Of a stretch of DNA of 64,000 nucleotides, positions 1 to 10,878 are shown one piece after another. The translations under genes were made by a program, and so were the position numbers. The notes under the pieces were generated by a model. That model made no database searches, was not told where the DNA came from, and saw nothing but the letters and a program-made list of their open reading frames with translations. Positions within the stretch are counted from its first letter, which is position 1; every line of letters starts with the position of its first letter. Source of the stretch: Lysobacter sp. CFH 32150. GTDB taxonomy: Bacteria; Pseudomonadota; Gammaproteobacteria; Xanthomonadales; Xanthomonadaceae. The DNA lies in contig NZ_JALDWJ010000001.1 in NCBI RefSeq assembly GCF_022758295.1, forward strand, positions 713,245 through 777,244, given 5' to 3'.

Positions 1-744
1 GACCAGGAAGCTGATCGGCCGAACGCCGCTGCAGCGCAGGCGCTCGGCCATCCAGACGGGCGTGGGCACGGCGGCGTTCACGCCCTCGATGACGCGACCC
101 ACGAAACGCGGCACCTTCGCGCCGGCATCCAATTCGACCGGGAGACTTTCGTTGTTCAAGGCCGGCATCGGCGTCGCGTCGAACGGCACCACGTCGGAGC
201 CGCAGGCAGCCGCCACGTCGAAGGCGATGCCGCGCACGCTGAAGCAGTCGGCGCGGTTCGGCGTGAGCTTCAGTTCGATGCTGGCGTCCGGCAGGCCGAG
301 GTAATCGGCCAGCGGTGTGCCCACCGGCGCATCGCCCGGCAATTCGAGCAGGCCGGACGCATCGGCATCGAGGCCGAGTTCCTTCGCCGAGCAGAGCATG
401 CCGTTCGAATCGACGCCGCGCAGCTTGGCCGCCTTGATCGTGATCTCGCCGACGCGCGTACCGACGGTGGCCAGCGGGGCAATCAGGCCGGGACGCGCGT
501 TAGGTGCACCGCAGACGATCTGCAGGCGCTCGCTGCCAGTGTCGACCTGGCAGACCTGCAGGCGATCGGCTTCCGGATGCTTGGCGCAGTCGACGATGCG
601 CGCGACCACGACACCGTCGAGCGCGGCGCCGAGCACGGTCATCTCTTCGACTTCGAGGCCGATCGCAGTGAGCGTCGCCGCGAGTTCCTCGCGCGTCGCA
701 TCGGTCTTGACGTGCTGGCGCAGCCAGTTTTCGGAGAATTTCAT
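1..744 (-). CDS. pheT: Phenylalanine--tRNA ligase beta subunit, N-terminal 248 codons (partial)
   Basis: Large subunit of the heterotetrameric enzyme that charges tRNA-Phe. The visible part starts MKFSENWLRQHV, the usual PheT N-terminus. It continues into the tRNA-binding (EMAP/OB-like) domain at about residues 40-150, with IVDCAKHPEADRLQVCQVD and VCGAPNAR, and then into the B3/B4 region (LTPNRADCFSVRGIAFDVA). The 3' end lies beyond the left edge of the window, so the catalytic-like core is not seen. It follows pheS by 53 nt on the same strand, as is normal for pheST. No damage is seen in the visible part. Confidence 0.97.
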   Translation of the reverse strand, partial: MKFSENWLRQHVKTDATREELAATLTAIGLEVEEMTVLGAALDGVVVARIVDCAKHPEADRLQVCQVDTGSERLQIVCGAPNARPGLIAPLATVGTRVGEITIKAAKLRGVDSNGMLCSAKELGLDADASGLLELPGDAPVGTPLADYLGLPDASIELKLTPNRADCFSVRGIAFDVAAACGSDVVPFDATPMPALNNESLPVELDAGAKVPRFVGRVIEGVNAAVPTPVWMAERLRCSGVRPISFLV

Positions 745-797
745 CGGGGATTGCTCGGATCGGCGTGAATCAATCGGCGTGGTTCAATCGGCATGAA

Positions 798-1865
<1,068 letters not shown>

Positions 1866-1912
1866 TCAGAAGCCCGCGCTCGAAGCGCGAACTACGGAAA
1901 GGCCGACAAAAC

Positions 1913-2272
1913 TTACGCCGCGAGCGCGCCCTTTGCCTTTTCGGCCAGCGCGGCAAAACCCGCCGCGTCGTGCACGGCGATGTCCGCCAGCACCTTGCGG
2001 TCGAGGGTGATGCCGGCCTTCAACAGGCCGTTCATGAAGCGGCTGTAGCTCATGCCGTTGATGCGGGCCGCCGCATTGATGCGGGTGATCCACAGCGAAC
2101 GGAAATTGCGCTTCTTCTGCTTGCGGCCGATGTAGGCGTACTGCAGCGCCTTCGTCACCGCCTGCTTGGCGACGCGGAAGACTTTGCGGCGGGCGTGATA
2201 GTAGCCCTTGGCCTGCTTCAGGATTTTCTTGTGGCGGCGACGCGCCGTAACACCACGTTTAACTCGTGCCAT
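1913..2272 (-). CDS. rplT: 50S ribosomal protein L20
   Basis: Ribosomal protein that binds 23S rRNA early in 50S assembly. In gammaproteobacteria it also represses its own rpmI-rplT mRNA. The 119 residues have the diagnostic start [19 protein letters not shown], a basic N-terminal extension, and the globular C-terminal domain with [20 protein letters not shown]. Length is normal. It lies 12 nt downstream of rpmI, so the two are cotranscribed and probably translationally coupled. Confidence 0.99.
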   Translation of the reverse strand: MARVKRGVTARRRHKKILKQAKGYYHARRKVFRVAKQAVTKALQYAYIGRKQKKRNFRSLWITRINAAARINGMSYSRFMNGLLKAGITLDRKVLADIAVHDAAGFAALAEKAKGALAA

Positions 2273-2284
2273 GGTTCAGTCTCC

Positions 2285-2482
2285 TCACAAATACGGAAGC
2301 ATGCGGTCCAGACGGCCCGCGTCCTCGGCACGAACATGGTTCGTCTGCCGAAGGTTGCGCTTCCGCTTGGTCGCCTTCTTGGTGAGGATGTGGCTCTTGT
2401 TGGCGTGGCCGCACTTGTACTTGCCGGAAGCGGTCTTCCGGAAGCGCTTGGCCGCCGCCCGATTGGTCTTGATCTTGGGCAT
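2285..2482 (-). CDS. rpmI: 50S ribosomal protein L35
   Basis: Small basic large-subunit protein of 65 residues. [17 protein letters not shown] and the central [20 protein letters not shown] stretch are typical of L35, and length is normal. It sits between infC and rplT, the conserved infC-rpmI-rplT order. A 209-nt untranslated gap separates it from infC, unusually long within this compact operon and the natural place for L20-dependent control or a partial terminator. Confidence 0.99.
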   Translation of the reverse strand: MPKIKTNRAAAKRFRKTASGKYKCGHANKSHILTKKATKRKRNLRQTNHVRAEDAGRLDRMLPYL

Positions 2483-2604
2483 TGGGGATCCTTTCGAAAT
2501 CTGTCACTGGCCTGGGCGGTGGCTGGTGCCACGCTTTCCGTCCTGCCCTTGCCGGTCGTAAGTCATTGATTCAGCGATGAATCAAGACATGTCCTGGGTA
2601 CTGC

Positions 2605-2628
2605 GCACAACAAACCCGGCGAACCGGG
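2605..2628 (-). promoter_or_regulatory. Hairpin with T-rich tail between infC and rpmI
   Basis: On the minus strand a CCCGG stem, TTCG tetraloop and CCGGG stem (2615-2628) are followed by TTTGTTGT. The short GC stem with a stable tetraloop and a U-rich tail looks like a weak intrinsic terminator inside the 209-nt infC-rpmI spacer. The E. coli counterpart spacer carries L20 autoregulation. A role as attenuator or L20-responsive element here is inference. Confidence 0.4.
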
Positions 2629-2691
2629 CCGCACAGTATGCCCCGTCTTGGAAATCCTTGCAAATTGAAGCAGTTGCGGCCGGGCCGGCCG

Positions 2692-3216
2692 TCAGGTCTT
2701 CTTCTTCGGCGCGATCATCATGACCATCTGCCGCCCTTCCAGACGCGGGCGCGATTCGACCACGATGTTCTCGCCAAGGTCGGCCTCGATGCGGTTGGCC
2801 ATCTCGCGGCCGAGTTCCTGGTGGCTCATCTCGCGGCCACGGAAACGGATGTTGACCTTGATCTTGTCGCCCTCTTCCAGGAACTCGCGCATTTTGCGCA
2901 GCTTGATCTGGTAGTCACCCTCATCGGTGACCGGGCGGAACTTCACTTCCTTGATCTCGACCTGCTTGGTCTTCTTCTTGGCCTCGTTGGCCTTCTTCTG
3001 CAGTTCGAACTTGAACTTGCCGAAGTCCATGATCTTGCACACGGGCGGATCGGCGTTCGGCTGGATCTCGACGAGGTCCAGGCCCTCGTCCTCGGCCATG
3101 CGCAGGGCCTCGTCGCGCGACAAGACTCCGATCATCTCGCCGTCGCTGCCGATGACGCGCACGCGCGGCACGCGGATCTCCTGGTTCTTTCGGTTCTGCT
3201 TTTCGGGGGTAGTGAT
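2692..3216 (-). CDS. infC: Translation initiation factor IF-3 (AUC start)
   Basis: Binds the 30S subunit, prevents 70S reassociation and proofreads start-codon choice. The 174 residues comprise the N-domain ([20 protein letters not shown], then [20 protein letters not shown]), a lysine-rich linker ([18 protein letters not shown]) and a C-domain ending in MIAPKKKT. No ATG, GTG or TTG gives the full N-terminus; the first such codon (GTG at 3171) would remove 15 family-typical residues. An ATC codon at 3214-3216 lies 8 nt after a GGAG Shine-Dalgarno and gives the expected start. Rare AUU/AUC starts are the known basis of IF3 autoregulation. It follows thrS by 53 nt. Confidence 0.95.
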   Translation of the reverse strand: MTTPEKQNRKNQEIRVPRVRVIGSDGEMIGVLSRDEALRMAEDEGLDLVEIQPNADPPVCKIMDFGKFKFELQKKANEAKKKTKQVEIKEVKFRPVTDEGDYQIKLRKMREFLEEGDKIKVNIRFRGREMSHQELGREMANRIEADLGENIVVESRPRLEGRQMVMMIAPKKKT

Positions 3217-3228
3217 GTTTCAATCTCC
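3214..3228 (-). promoter_or_regulatory. infC ribosome-binding site with non-canonical ATC start
   Basis: On the minus strand GGAG (3225-3228), 8 nt and ATC (3214-3216) precede the codons for [12 protein letters not shown]. An ATT two codons earlier is out of frame. The IF3 family uses near-cognate starts that IF3 itself discriminates against, giving negative feedback. This assignment rests on frame, spacing and family N-terminus. Confidence 0.8.
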
Positions 3229-3269
3229 GAGGTGGAACATGCCGGCCGCTCACGCGCGGCCGGGACTAT

Positions 3270-5189
3270 TCAAACTGCAGCGTGCTCGTGGCGAGCCTGT
3301 TCCCTGCGCAAACGCGCTACGAAATCGGCAACGGACATGGTCCCCAGGTCCTCGCCACTGCGCGTGCGCACGGCCACTGCGCCATTTTCCTTCTCGCGGT
3401 CCCCGACCACCAGCAGGTACGGCACGCGCTGCAGCGTGTGCTCGCGAATCTTATAGCCGATCTTTTCGTTCCGCAAATCGGCTGCCACCCGGAAGCCTTG
3501 ATTTGCAAGGGTTTTCCGGACTTCATCCACATAATCGGCCTGGGCGTCGGTGATATTCATCACCACCGCCTGCACCGGGGCCAGCCAGGACGGGAAATGT
3601 CCGGCGTGGTGCTCGATCAGGATGCCGATGAACCGCTCCATCGAACCGACGATGGCCCGGTGCAGCATCACCGGCTGCTGGCGCTGGCTGTTCTCGTCGA
3701 TGTACTCGGCGCCGAGCCGGCCCGGCATCATGAAATCCACCTGCATGGTGCCTAGCTGCCAGGTCCGGCCGATGGCGTCCTTGAGGTGGTATTCGATCTT
3801 CGGGCCGTAGAACGCGCCCTCGCCCGGAAGCTCCTGCCATTCGACGCCAGCGGCGCCGAGCGCACTGCGCAGGGCGCTCTCGGCCTTGTCCCAAGTGGCG
3901 TCGTCGCCGAGGCGCGGCTCCGGGCGCAGCGCGATCTTGAGCTGCACGTCGGTGAAGCCGAAGTCGGCGTAGACCGCCATGGCCTGGCGGTGGAACGCGG
4001 TCACTTCGGACTCGATCTGGTCCTCGGTGCAGAAGATATGGCCGTCGTCCTGGGTGAACCCGCGCACGCGTAGGATGCCGTGCAGCGCACCGGAGGGCTC
4101 ATTGCGATGGCAGGCGCCGAACTCGCCGTAGCGGATCGGCAGGTCGCGATAGCTGTGCAGGCCGGAGTTGAATATCTGCACGTGGCCGGGGCAGTTCATG
4201 GGCTTCACCGCGTAGGTCCGCTTCTCGGACTCGGTGAAGAACATGTTTTCCTTGTAGTTGTCCCAGTGGCCGGACTTCTGCCACAGCGACACGTCGAGGA
4301 TCTGCGGGCAGCGTACTTCCTGGTAGCCGCTGTCGCGGTAGACCTTGCGCATGTGCTGCTCGACCACCTGCCAGATCGACCAGCCCTTCGGGTGCCAGAA
4401 AATCAGGCCCGGGGCCTCTTCCTGCAGGTGGAACAGATCCTGCTGCTTGGCGATCTTGCGGTGGTCGCGCTTTTCGGCCTCTTCCAACTGGGTGAGGTAA
4501 GCCTTGAGGTCCTTATCGTTCAGCCACGCCGTGCCGTAGATGCGGCTGAGCATCTGGTTGTTGGAATCGCCGCGCCAGTACGCGCCGGCGACCTTCATCA
4601 GCTTGAAGGCGCGCAGCTTATCGGTGCCCGAGACATGCGGGCCGCGGCACAGGTCGGTGAATTCGCCCTGGCTGTAGAGGGAGAGATCCTCGTCCGCGGG
4701 AATGGATTCGATGATCTCGGCCTTGTAGAGCTCGCCCAACCCCTTGAAGAAGGCAACCGCGTCATCGCGCGACTTCACGCTGCGCGACACCGGCAGCGCT
4801 TCCTTGACGATCTTCTGCATCTCCGCCTCGATCGCCGGCAGGTCTTCCGGCGTGAACGGGCGCTCGTAGGCGAAGTCGTAATAGAAGCCGTTGTCGATCA
4901 CCGGGCCGATCGTGACCTGCGCGCCCGGGAACAGGCGCTGCACGGCCTGCGCCAGCAAGTGTGCAGTGGAGTGGCGCAGCACCTCGAGGGCGTCGGGATG
5001 CTTGTCGGTGACGATCTCGACCGCAACGTCGTGGTCGATCAGGAAGCTGGTATCGACCAGCTTGCCGTCGACTTTGCCGGCCAGCGCGGCCTTGGCCAGG
5101 CCGGCGCCGATCGAGGCGGCCAGGTCCTGGACGGTGACGGGGGCGACGAATTCACGGCGGCTGCCGTCGGGGAGCGTGATCGTGATCAT
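3270..5189 (-). CDS. thrS: Threonine--tRNA ligase
   Basis: Class II synthetase that charges tRNA-Thr and edits mis-attached Ser. The 639 residues contain an N-terminal TGS domain ([14 protein letters not shown]), the editing domain with [17 protein letters not shown] and DLCRGPHV, the catalytic core with [14 protein letters not shown] (zinc Cys) and [15 protein letters not shown], and a C-terminal anticodon-binding domain. The start is the ATG of MITITLPDG; longer in-frame sequence runs back through a terminator and is not coding. It is first in the thrS-infC-rpmI-rplT-pheST operon. A strong intrinsic terminator ends 28 nt upstream of its start, suggesting attenuation or a promoter very close to the gene. 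Confidence 0.98.
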   Translation of the reverse strand: MITITLPDGSRREFVAPVTVQDLAASIGAGLAKAALAGKVDGKLVDTSFLIDHDVAVEIVTDKHPDALEVLRHSTAHLLAQAVQRLFPGAQVTIGPVIDNGFYYDFAYERPFTPEDLPAIEAEMQKIVKEALPVSRSVKSRDDAVAFFKGLGELYKAEIIESIPADEDLSLYSQGEFTDLCRGPHVSGTDKLRAFKLMKVAGAYWRGDSNNQMLSRIYGTAWLNDKDLKAYLTQLEEAEKRDHRKIAKQQDLFHLQEEAPGLIFWHPKGWSIWQVVEQHMRKVYRDSGYQEVRCPQILDVSLWQKSGHWDNYKENMFFTESEKRTYAVKPMNCPGHVQIFNSGLHSYRDLPIRYGEFGACHRNEPSGALHGILRVRGFTQDDGHIFCTEDQIESEVTAFHRQAMAVYADFGFTDVQLKIALRPEPRLGDDATWDKAESALRSALGAAGVEWQELPGEGAFYGPKIEYHLKDAIGRTWQLGTMQVDFMMPGRLGAEYIDENSQRQQPVMLHRAIVGSMERFIGILIEHHAGHFPSWLAPVQAVVMNITDAQADYVDEVRKTLANQGFRVAADLRNEKIGYKIREHTLQRVPYLLVVGDREKENGAVAVRTRSGEDLGTMSVADFVARLRREQARHEHAAV

Positions 5190-5216
5190 GGATGAGGAAT
5201 TTAGGACGCCGGAAAT

Positions 5217-5239
5217 AAAAAAAGCGCCCAAGGGCGCCT
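5217..5239 (-). terminator. Intrinsic terminator or attenuator immediately upstream of thrS
   Basis: On the minus strand GCGCCC, a short TT turn, GGGCGC and then seven T's (5217-5223). It points toward thrS and is about 30 nt from its start codon. It either ends the tRNA-Val transcript or acts as the terminator arm of a thrS attenuator. The plus-strand reading has no U-run. Confidence 0.85.
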
Positions 5240-5249
5240 GCAACAGCCT

Positions 5250-5296
5250 GCGACTTGGGGACGATTAACAGTGGGCGTCGGTAGTCCTCATGTCGC
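5250..5296 (-). ncRNA. Structured leader (or small RNA) ahead of the thrS terminator
   Basis: The arms GCGACATGAGGAC (5284-5296) and GTCCCCAAGTCGC (5250-5262) pair at 11 of 13 positions and enclose the Thr-Thr mini-ORF. The intrinsic terminator follows 11 nt later. Stem, spacer and terminator fit either a transcription attenuator for thrS or a short independent RNA. No known RNA family was recognised. Confidence 0.35.
5265..5291 (-). CDS. Possible 8-residue thrS leader peptide (MRTTDAHC)
   Basis: A minimal ORF ATG-AGG-ACT-ACC-GAC-GCC-CAC-TGT-TAA lies between tRNA-Val and the terminator in front of thrS. It has two adjacent Thr codons. Its start codon sits in one arm (5284-5296) of an imperfect 13-bp stem whose other arm (5250-5262) follows the stop codon. 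The Shine-Dalgarno is weak (GAGCG). Two Thr in eight codons is suggestive but could be chance; the structure may instead be a small RNA. Confidence 0.3.
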   Translation of the reverse strand: MRTTDAHC

Positions 5297-5362
5297 ACGC
5301 TCGGCCAACGTTTCCGCGGGCCACCTGTCTGAATGTCTTCGTTCGCGATCCACGCTGGTGCG

Positions 5363-5437
5363 TGGTGGGCGGTACAGGGTTCGAACCTGTGACCCCTACC
5401 ATGTCAAGGTAGTGCTCTACCGCTGAGCTAACCGCCC
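5363..5437 (-). tRNA. tRNA-Val (anticodon GAC)
   Basis: Complete cloverleaf on the minus strand: 7-bp acceptor GGGCGGT/ACCGCCC, D-arm with AGCTCAGCGGTAGAGC, anticodon stem CTACC/GGTAG with loop TTGACAT (anticodon GAC), T-arm with GGTTCGAACC and an encoded CCA end. It reads GUC and GUU valine codons. It stands alone between uvrB and thrS on the same strand as both. Confidence 0.97.
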
Positions 5438-5530
5438 AAGTTTTTAAACGTTACCGCTGTCCACACCGCATTGCGGCGAGGGCGCGCAGTTTAGCCCAGC
5501 CAGCCAGCCAGGGACAACCGGAATCCGCTC

Positions 5531-7564
<2,034 letters not shown>

Positions 7565-7717
7565 GGCCGGGGGAGAAGAGTCGATCGATCAGTGTAGCTC
7601 CGTCGAAGATGCGGGCGGATGCGGGATTTTCCTACCCTCGCAAGCATGAACGCCTGATCGTCCCGGAAGCACGCCGACCTTAGCCTGACCCGGTCATCCA
7701 GCCACTGGGAAATCGCT

Positions 7718-8260
7718 GTGCGAAGCACGAACTGCGGATTCACCTTGATCGAAGCGATGATTGCGTTGGCCGTGGTCAGCGCCTTGATTTGCGCGGCGGT
7801 GCCGGCCTGGTCAAACGCCCGCGAAGCCACTTGCAGCGGCGCGGCGCAGGCAGCGCTGGTGGAATCGGTGCTTGGCGCGGTCAGGCACTCCGTGCTGACC
7901 GGCGGAGACGTTGTTCTCTGCCCGGGCGACGAAGCCGGCGGTTGTCGAAGCAGCATCGATTGGAGCCAAGGCTGGATCGTCTACGCCGACATCGACGGTG
8001 ATCGCACCCGCGACGGCAACGAGACTTTGCTCAAGATCACCGTATCCCTGGGCGGCAAAGTGCACCTGCGCAGCACGACGGGCCGCACTCGGCTGGTATT
8101 CCAGCCCAATGGCGGGAATGCCGGTTCCAACGTCACTTTCACCCTTTGCGACGGTCGCGGGCCGGAGCAAGCCGTGACATTGGTTTTGGCCAACGACGGC
8201 CGGCTGCATTCAGGCAAACCAACCAAGGCTGCGGCGCTTGCCTGCATTTCGCCAATGTGA
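7718..8260 (+). CDS. GspH/FimT-family pseudopilin
   Basis: Minor-pilin-like protein of 180 residues with a short leader, then the prepilin motif CG|FTLIEAMIALAVVSALI (cleavage after Gly, Glu at +5) and a hydrophobic helix. The C-terminal GspH-type beta domain has WSQGWIVYADIDGD and paired cysteines (CPGDEAGGC). It starts with GTG. It stands apart from the pilin operon at 8.4-13.6 kb, on the other side of tRNA-Asn and in the opposite orientation. Likely a type IV pilus or type II secretion accessory tip subunit; which system uses it cannot be told from the sequence. Confidence 0.88.
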   Translation: MRSTNCGFTLIEAMIALAVVSALICAAVPAWSNAREATCSGAAQAALVESVLGAVRHSVLTGGDVVLCPGDEAGGCRSSIDWSQGWIVYADIDGDRTRDGNETLLKITVSLGGKVHLRSTTGRTRLVFQPNGGNAGSNVTFTLCDGRGPEQAVTLVLANDGRLHSGKPTKAAALACISPM

Positions 8261-8309
8261 GCATCGTCAGGTTGCGCGCGGCGCGCTGGCTCGGCACAAT
8301 GGCGCCCCT

Positions 8310-8386
8310 GCCCGAATAGCTCAGCCGGTTAGAGCACTTGACTGTTAATCAGGGGGTCGTTGGTTCGAGTCCAACTTCGGGCGCCA
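8310..8386 (+). tRNA. tRNA-Asn (anticodon GTT)
   Basis: Cloverleaf with acceptor GCCCGAA/TTCGGGC, D-arm TAGCTCAGCCGGTTAGAGCA, anticodon loop CTGTTAA (anticodon GTT), T-arm GTTGGTTCGAGTCCAAC and encoded CCA. A bidirectional terminator begins 11 nt downstream. No duplicated tRNA 3' end or integrase is nearby, so it is not being used as an integration site in this window. Confidence 0.97.
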
Positions 8387-8396
8387 GCTTCAGAAA

Positions 8397-8429
8397 AAAG
8401 GGCCTGCACCAGCAGGCCCTTTCTTTTTA
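8397..8429. terminator. Bidirectional intrinsic terminator between tRNA-Asn and the pilV-like gene
   Basis: Stem AAAGGGCCTGC/GCAGGCCCTTT with loop ACCA (8397-8422), followed on the plus strand by CTTTTTAT. On the minus strand the stem runs into six T's. It serves tRNA-Asn on the plus strand and the minor-pilin operon ending at 8427 on the minus strand; the pilV-like stop codon lies at its edge. Confidence 0.93.
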
Positions 8430-10865
8430 TCGCCGGCATTCCTGATCCTGGAAGCTCAGCACAGGCTGCCCGGTCAGCGCGTCGCAGGTAAACGTCGCAT
8501 TGAACGGATTGCTGGTCGATTCCTCGAAGGTAACGGAGTAACTACCTCCGTCGACAACCGCACCCAGGTCCGCCGAAGCCTCGTCATCCCTGGGCTTGCC
8601 TGCATCCGAAGAGGTCCGGAAGGCCGGTGGTGTAAAGGTGACCGTGGTACTTCCGGTAAATGCGTTGGGGCGGAACAGGTTGCAACGGGGCAAATCCGCT
8701 CGCACGCGGCTCGGGCCGCTACCGCATACTGCACCGTTGTTCTGCGCGGTCAACTGCTGGTGGTAGTTGAACATCCGGATCTGCACATTGGACGCATTCG
8801 CGGCGGTATAAAGATCGCAGACGAAACTGGTGGTATTCACGACACGAATGCAATCACCTTGCGTGGCCTGGGCCGCGTTGACCCAGCCGATGTAGGGAGC
8901 AAAGCTGTCGCCGGTATGATTGGTGAAATAGCTCAGGCCGGTCAGTGAGATGGTGATCTTCACGCTTGGGCGCGTGCCACCTATGAACTGGAAGCCTTGC
9001 CTGTCTGATGCCGGCCACAAGGTGTCGGTAACCGCCTGGTAAACCACGGGGAGCTTGTCCACGAGCGTGGCGACCGAACGGTTGATCGCGCCAACGGCGT
9101 CAGCGATGGAATTTGCGATCGCGCCTGACGCATCAAATACCTGCCCGGCGACTGGCGCTCCGGTCGGCGTCGACACCGAGAAGTTCTTGGGCTGGACCGT
9201 GATGGGATCCCTGGCCGCGGCCGTATCACGCTCCACTGACCAGCGTGTCAGTTCGGTCAAGTTGATGCTGGCGAACGGGGTGTGCCGCAACGCACAGGCC
9301 TGGTCCGTCGGAGTCCCCGTGCCCGTTTCGTCGATGCAGGACTGCATTACGCTTTTTGCTTCGAAGCCGAGCACGTCCATCAGGATCGCGCGGTTCTGCA
9401 GGTAACGACGGTCGTCCAAATTGATCTGGATCGGGCTGCCTGCCTGGTCATTCAATCCATTTGAGCTTTCGAGCGCGCTGACCGTGACCCGGTTGACTGC
9501 CCAGTCATACCCTGAAAGCGGCAGGACGCGATCATTGACATAGGTCTTGACGAAATTCTGGTAGCCAGCGGTAGCCGATATCGTCGTGTAGTCGATAGCG
9601 TTGTTGTCGGTCGGGATATACGCATAGTGATCCAGTAGTGGATCCTGCGAAACCCGGTACATCCCGTTGACGCGGATTACGCGGCACACTTCTTCGTAGT
9701 TCTGATTCGCTGCCGTGACACGGTTCGCGGTGAGGTCGCCCGTTGGATCAACGTAGTGGATATGATCTGCCCGATACGGGTCGAATTTCGGAATGTCATC
9801 CGATTCGGCAGAGGTCGGTCCAGCGTAGTCGACACTGGATGGATCATGATGGTCGCGGCAGCATACGTCGCATAGCGGGCTTTGCAGGCCCACTGCCGAA
9901 GTCTGTTCCGCGCCAATGAGATCGGTAGTCGGATAGGTAGCCTGGCCCGGCTCAGTATAGCGAGCACCATCCCAATAGGTCGTACGTAGTGGGCGCGTCA
10001 GGAAAAGTTCGGTGGTGGTGCTCTGATCGGGAGCGAGAAGGTCGGGCGCACTCCTCGAAGTGCACTTGCAACCGATGACGCGTGTGTCGATCTCCCGCTG
10101 CACATTGATCAAACCACCGCCCACGTCCTCGTACTTATAGACCTGGAAACTGGTTTCAGCCACGCCACCGCCAATGACCTTTGGCGTGGGATTCGTCGCC
10201 GCAATTCGTGCACCAGTGCCGTCATCAAGCGGAATGGTGGTGAAATTGGTGTTCTGGGTCAGCACATCTTCATCGGTCAACTTGCTCGGTGGCGGCTGTA
10301 CGACGCTGGTGGAAATCGGCCGATTCTCGAGATCATTCGAATTGATCAGTGGGATGCCACTGAGCGCATCGCCCAAGCGGAGGTTCCCCCACGAGCCATC
10401 TGTCTTGCGCCAGCCGATGTCGACCGTGATTTGCTTGAACTCGGGAATGAGTCCCCCATAAGCCGGCGCCCCAACGCCGCTGGTCGGCACGGCGGCAAAG
10501 GTGTTGCCACTGGCGCGGAAGCGCTGCACCTGGACGCAATAACGGTAATCCGACGGAAGCCCGGAGGAATTCGGTGGAACCAAAGCCCCTGCATTGTCAT
10601 AGTCGCAGGCGCCAGAGGTGAAGGTCCCCTGGCTATCGAGCGCCTGGTAGTTGGGGAACGTCTGATTACCGTTGGCCCGCCGTTCCTCCACGATGTTCTG
10701 CGCCAACGTCATGGCCACGCTCCGCTCCCTGGACTCGGCGGCGGTTCGTAACATCGTGACTTGCAGGAAGGTCAGCGCGAGGATGCCGGTCGCGAGGACC
10801 ACGACTGCGATCAACGCATCGAGCAATGTAAAGCCGGCAACGCGCTGCGGGAGCTTTGTGTTCAT
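8427..10865 (-). CDS. PilV-like minor pilin with a very large C-terminal domain
   Basis: The N-terminus MNTKLPQRVAG|FTLLDALI, a hydrophobic helix and the LAQNIVEERRANG segment identify a PilV-type class III pilin; mature position +5 is Asp rather than the usual Glu. Typical PilV is about 150-200 residues, but this protein has 812. The roughly 600 extra residues include cysteine clusters (GCKCTSRS, and CDVCCRDHHDPSS near residue 340), a mainly polar beta-rich composition and a C-terminus with several Cys (VCGSGPSRVRADLPRCNLF, ending QDQECRR). It is last in the operon, 13 nt after the PilX-like gene. pilY1 is absent here, so the extension may supply a tip or adhesive function; that is inference. 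The start was chosen at the prepilin leader, not the longer in-frame extension. Confidence 0.85.
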   Translation of the reverse strand: MNTKLPQRVAGFTLLDALIAVVVLATGILALTFLQVTMLRTAAESRERSVAMTLAQNIVEERRANGNQTFPNYQALDSQGTFTSGACDYDNAGALVPPNSSGLPSDYRYCVQVQRFRASGNTFAAVPTSGVGAPAYGGLIPEFKQITVDIGWRKTDGSWGNLRLGDALSGIPLINSNDLENRPISTSVVQPPPSKLTDEDVLTQNTNFTTIPLDDGTGARIAATNPTPKVIGGGVAETSFQVYKYEDVGGGLINVQREIDTRVIGCKCTSRSAPDLLAPDQSTTTELFLTRPLRTTYWDGARYTEPGQATYPTTDLIGAEQTSAVGLQSPLCDVCCRDHHDPSSVDYAGPTSAESDDIPKFDPYRADHIHYVDPTGDLTANRVTAANQNYEEVCRVIRVNGMYRVSQDPLLDHYAYIPTDNNAIDYTTISATAGYQNFVKTYVNDRVLPLSGYDWAVNRVTVSALESSNGLNDQAGSPIQINLDDRRYLQNRAILMDVLGFEAKSVMQSCIDETGTGTPTDQACALRHTPFASINLTELTRWSVERDTAAARDPITVQPKNFSVSTPTGAPVAGQVFDASGAIANSIADAVGAINRSVATLVDKLPVVYQAVTDTLWPASDRQGFQFIGGTRPSVKITISLTGLSYFTNHTGDSFAPYIGWVNAAQATQGDCIRVVNTTSFVCDLYTAANASNVQIRMFNYHQQLTAQNNGAVCGSGPSRVRADLPRCNLFRPNAFTGSTTVTFTPPAFRTSSDAGKPRDDEASADLGAVVDGGSYSVTFEESTSNPFNATFTCDALTGQPVLSFQDQECRR

Positions 10866-10878
10866 GATGATTGCCACC

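Noticed and set aside
4080..5195. 371-codon plus-strand ORF opposite thrS
   Set aside because: High GC gives long antisense frames; thrS on the minus strand is unambiguous, and the ORF resembles nothing known.
5240..5362. T-box riboswitch upstream of thrS
   Set aside because: No T-box consensus or specifier stem-loop was seen, and T-boxes are not expected in gammaproteobacteria.
8310..8430. tRNA-Asn as an integration site for a mobile island
   Set aside because: No integrase, direct repeat of the tRNA 3' end, or composition shift is visible; flanking genes are chromosomal pilin genes.
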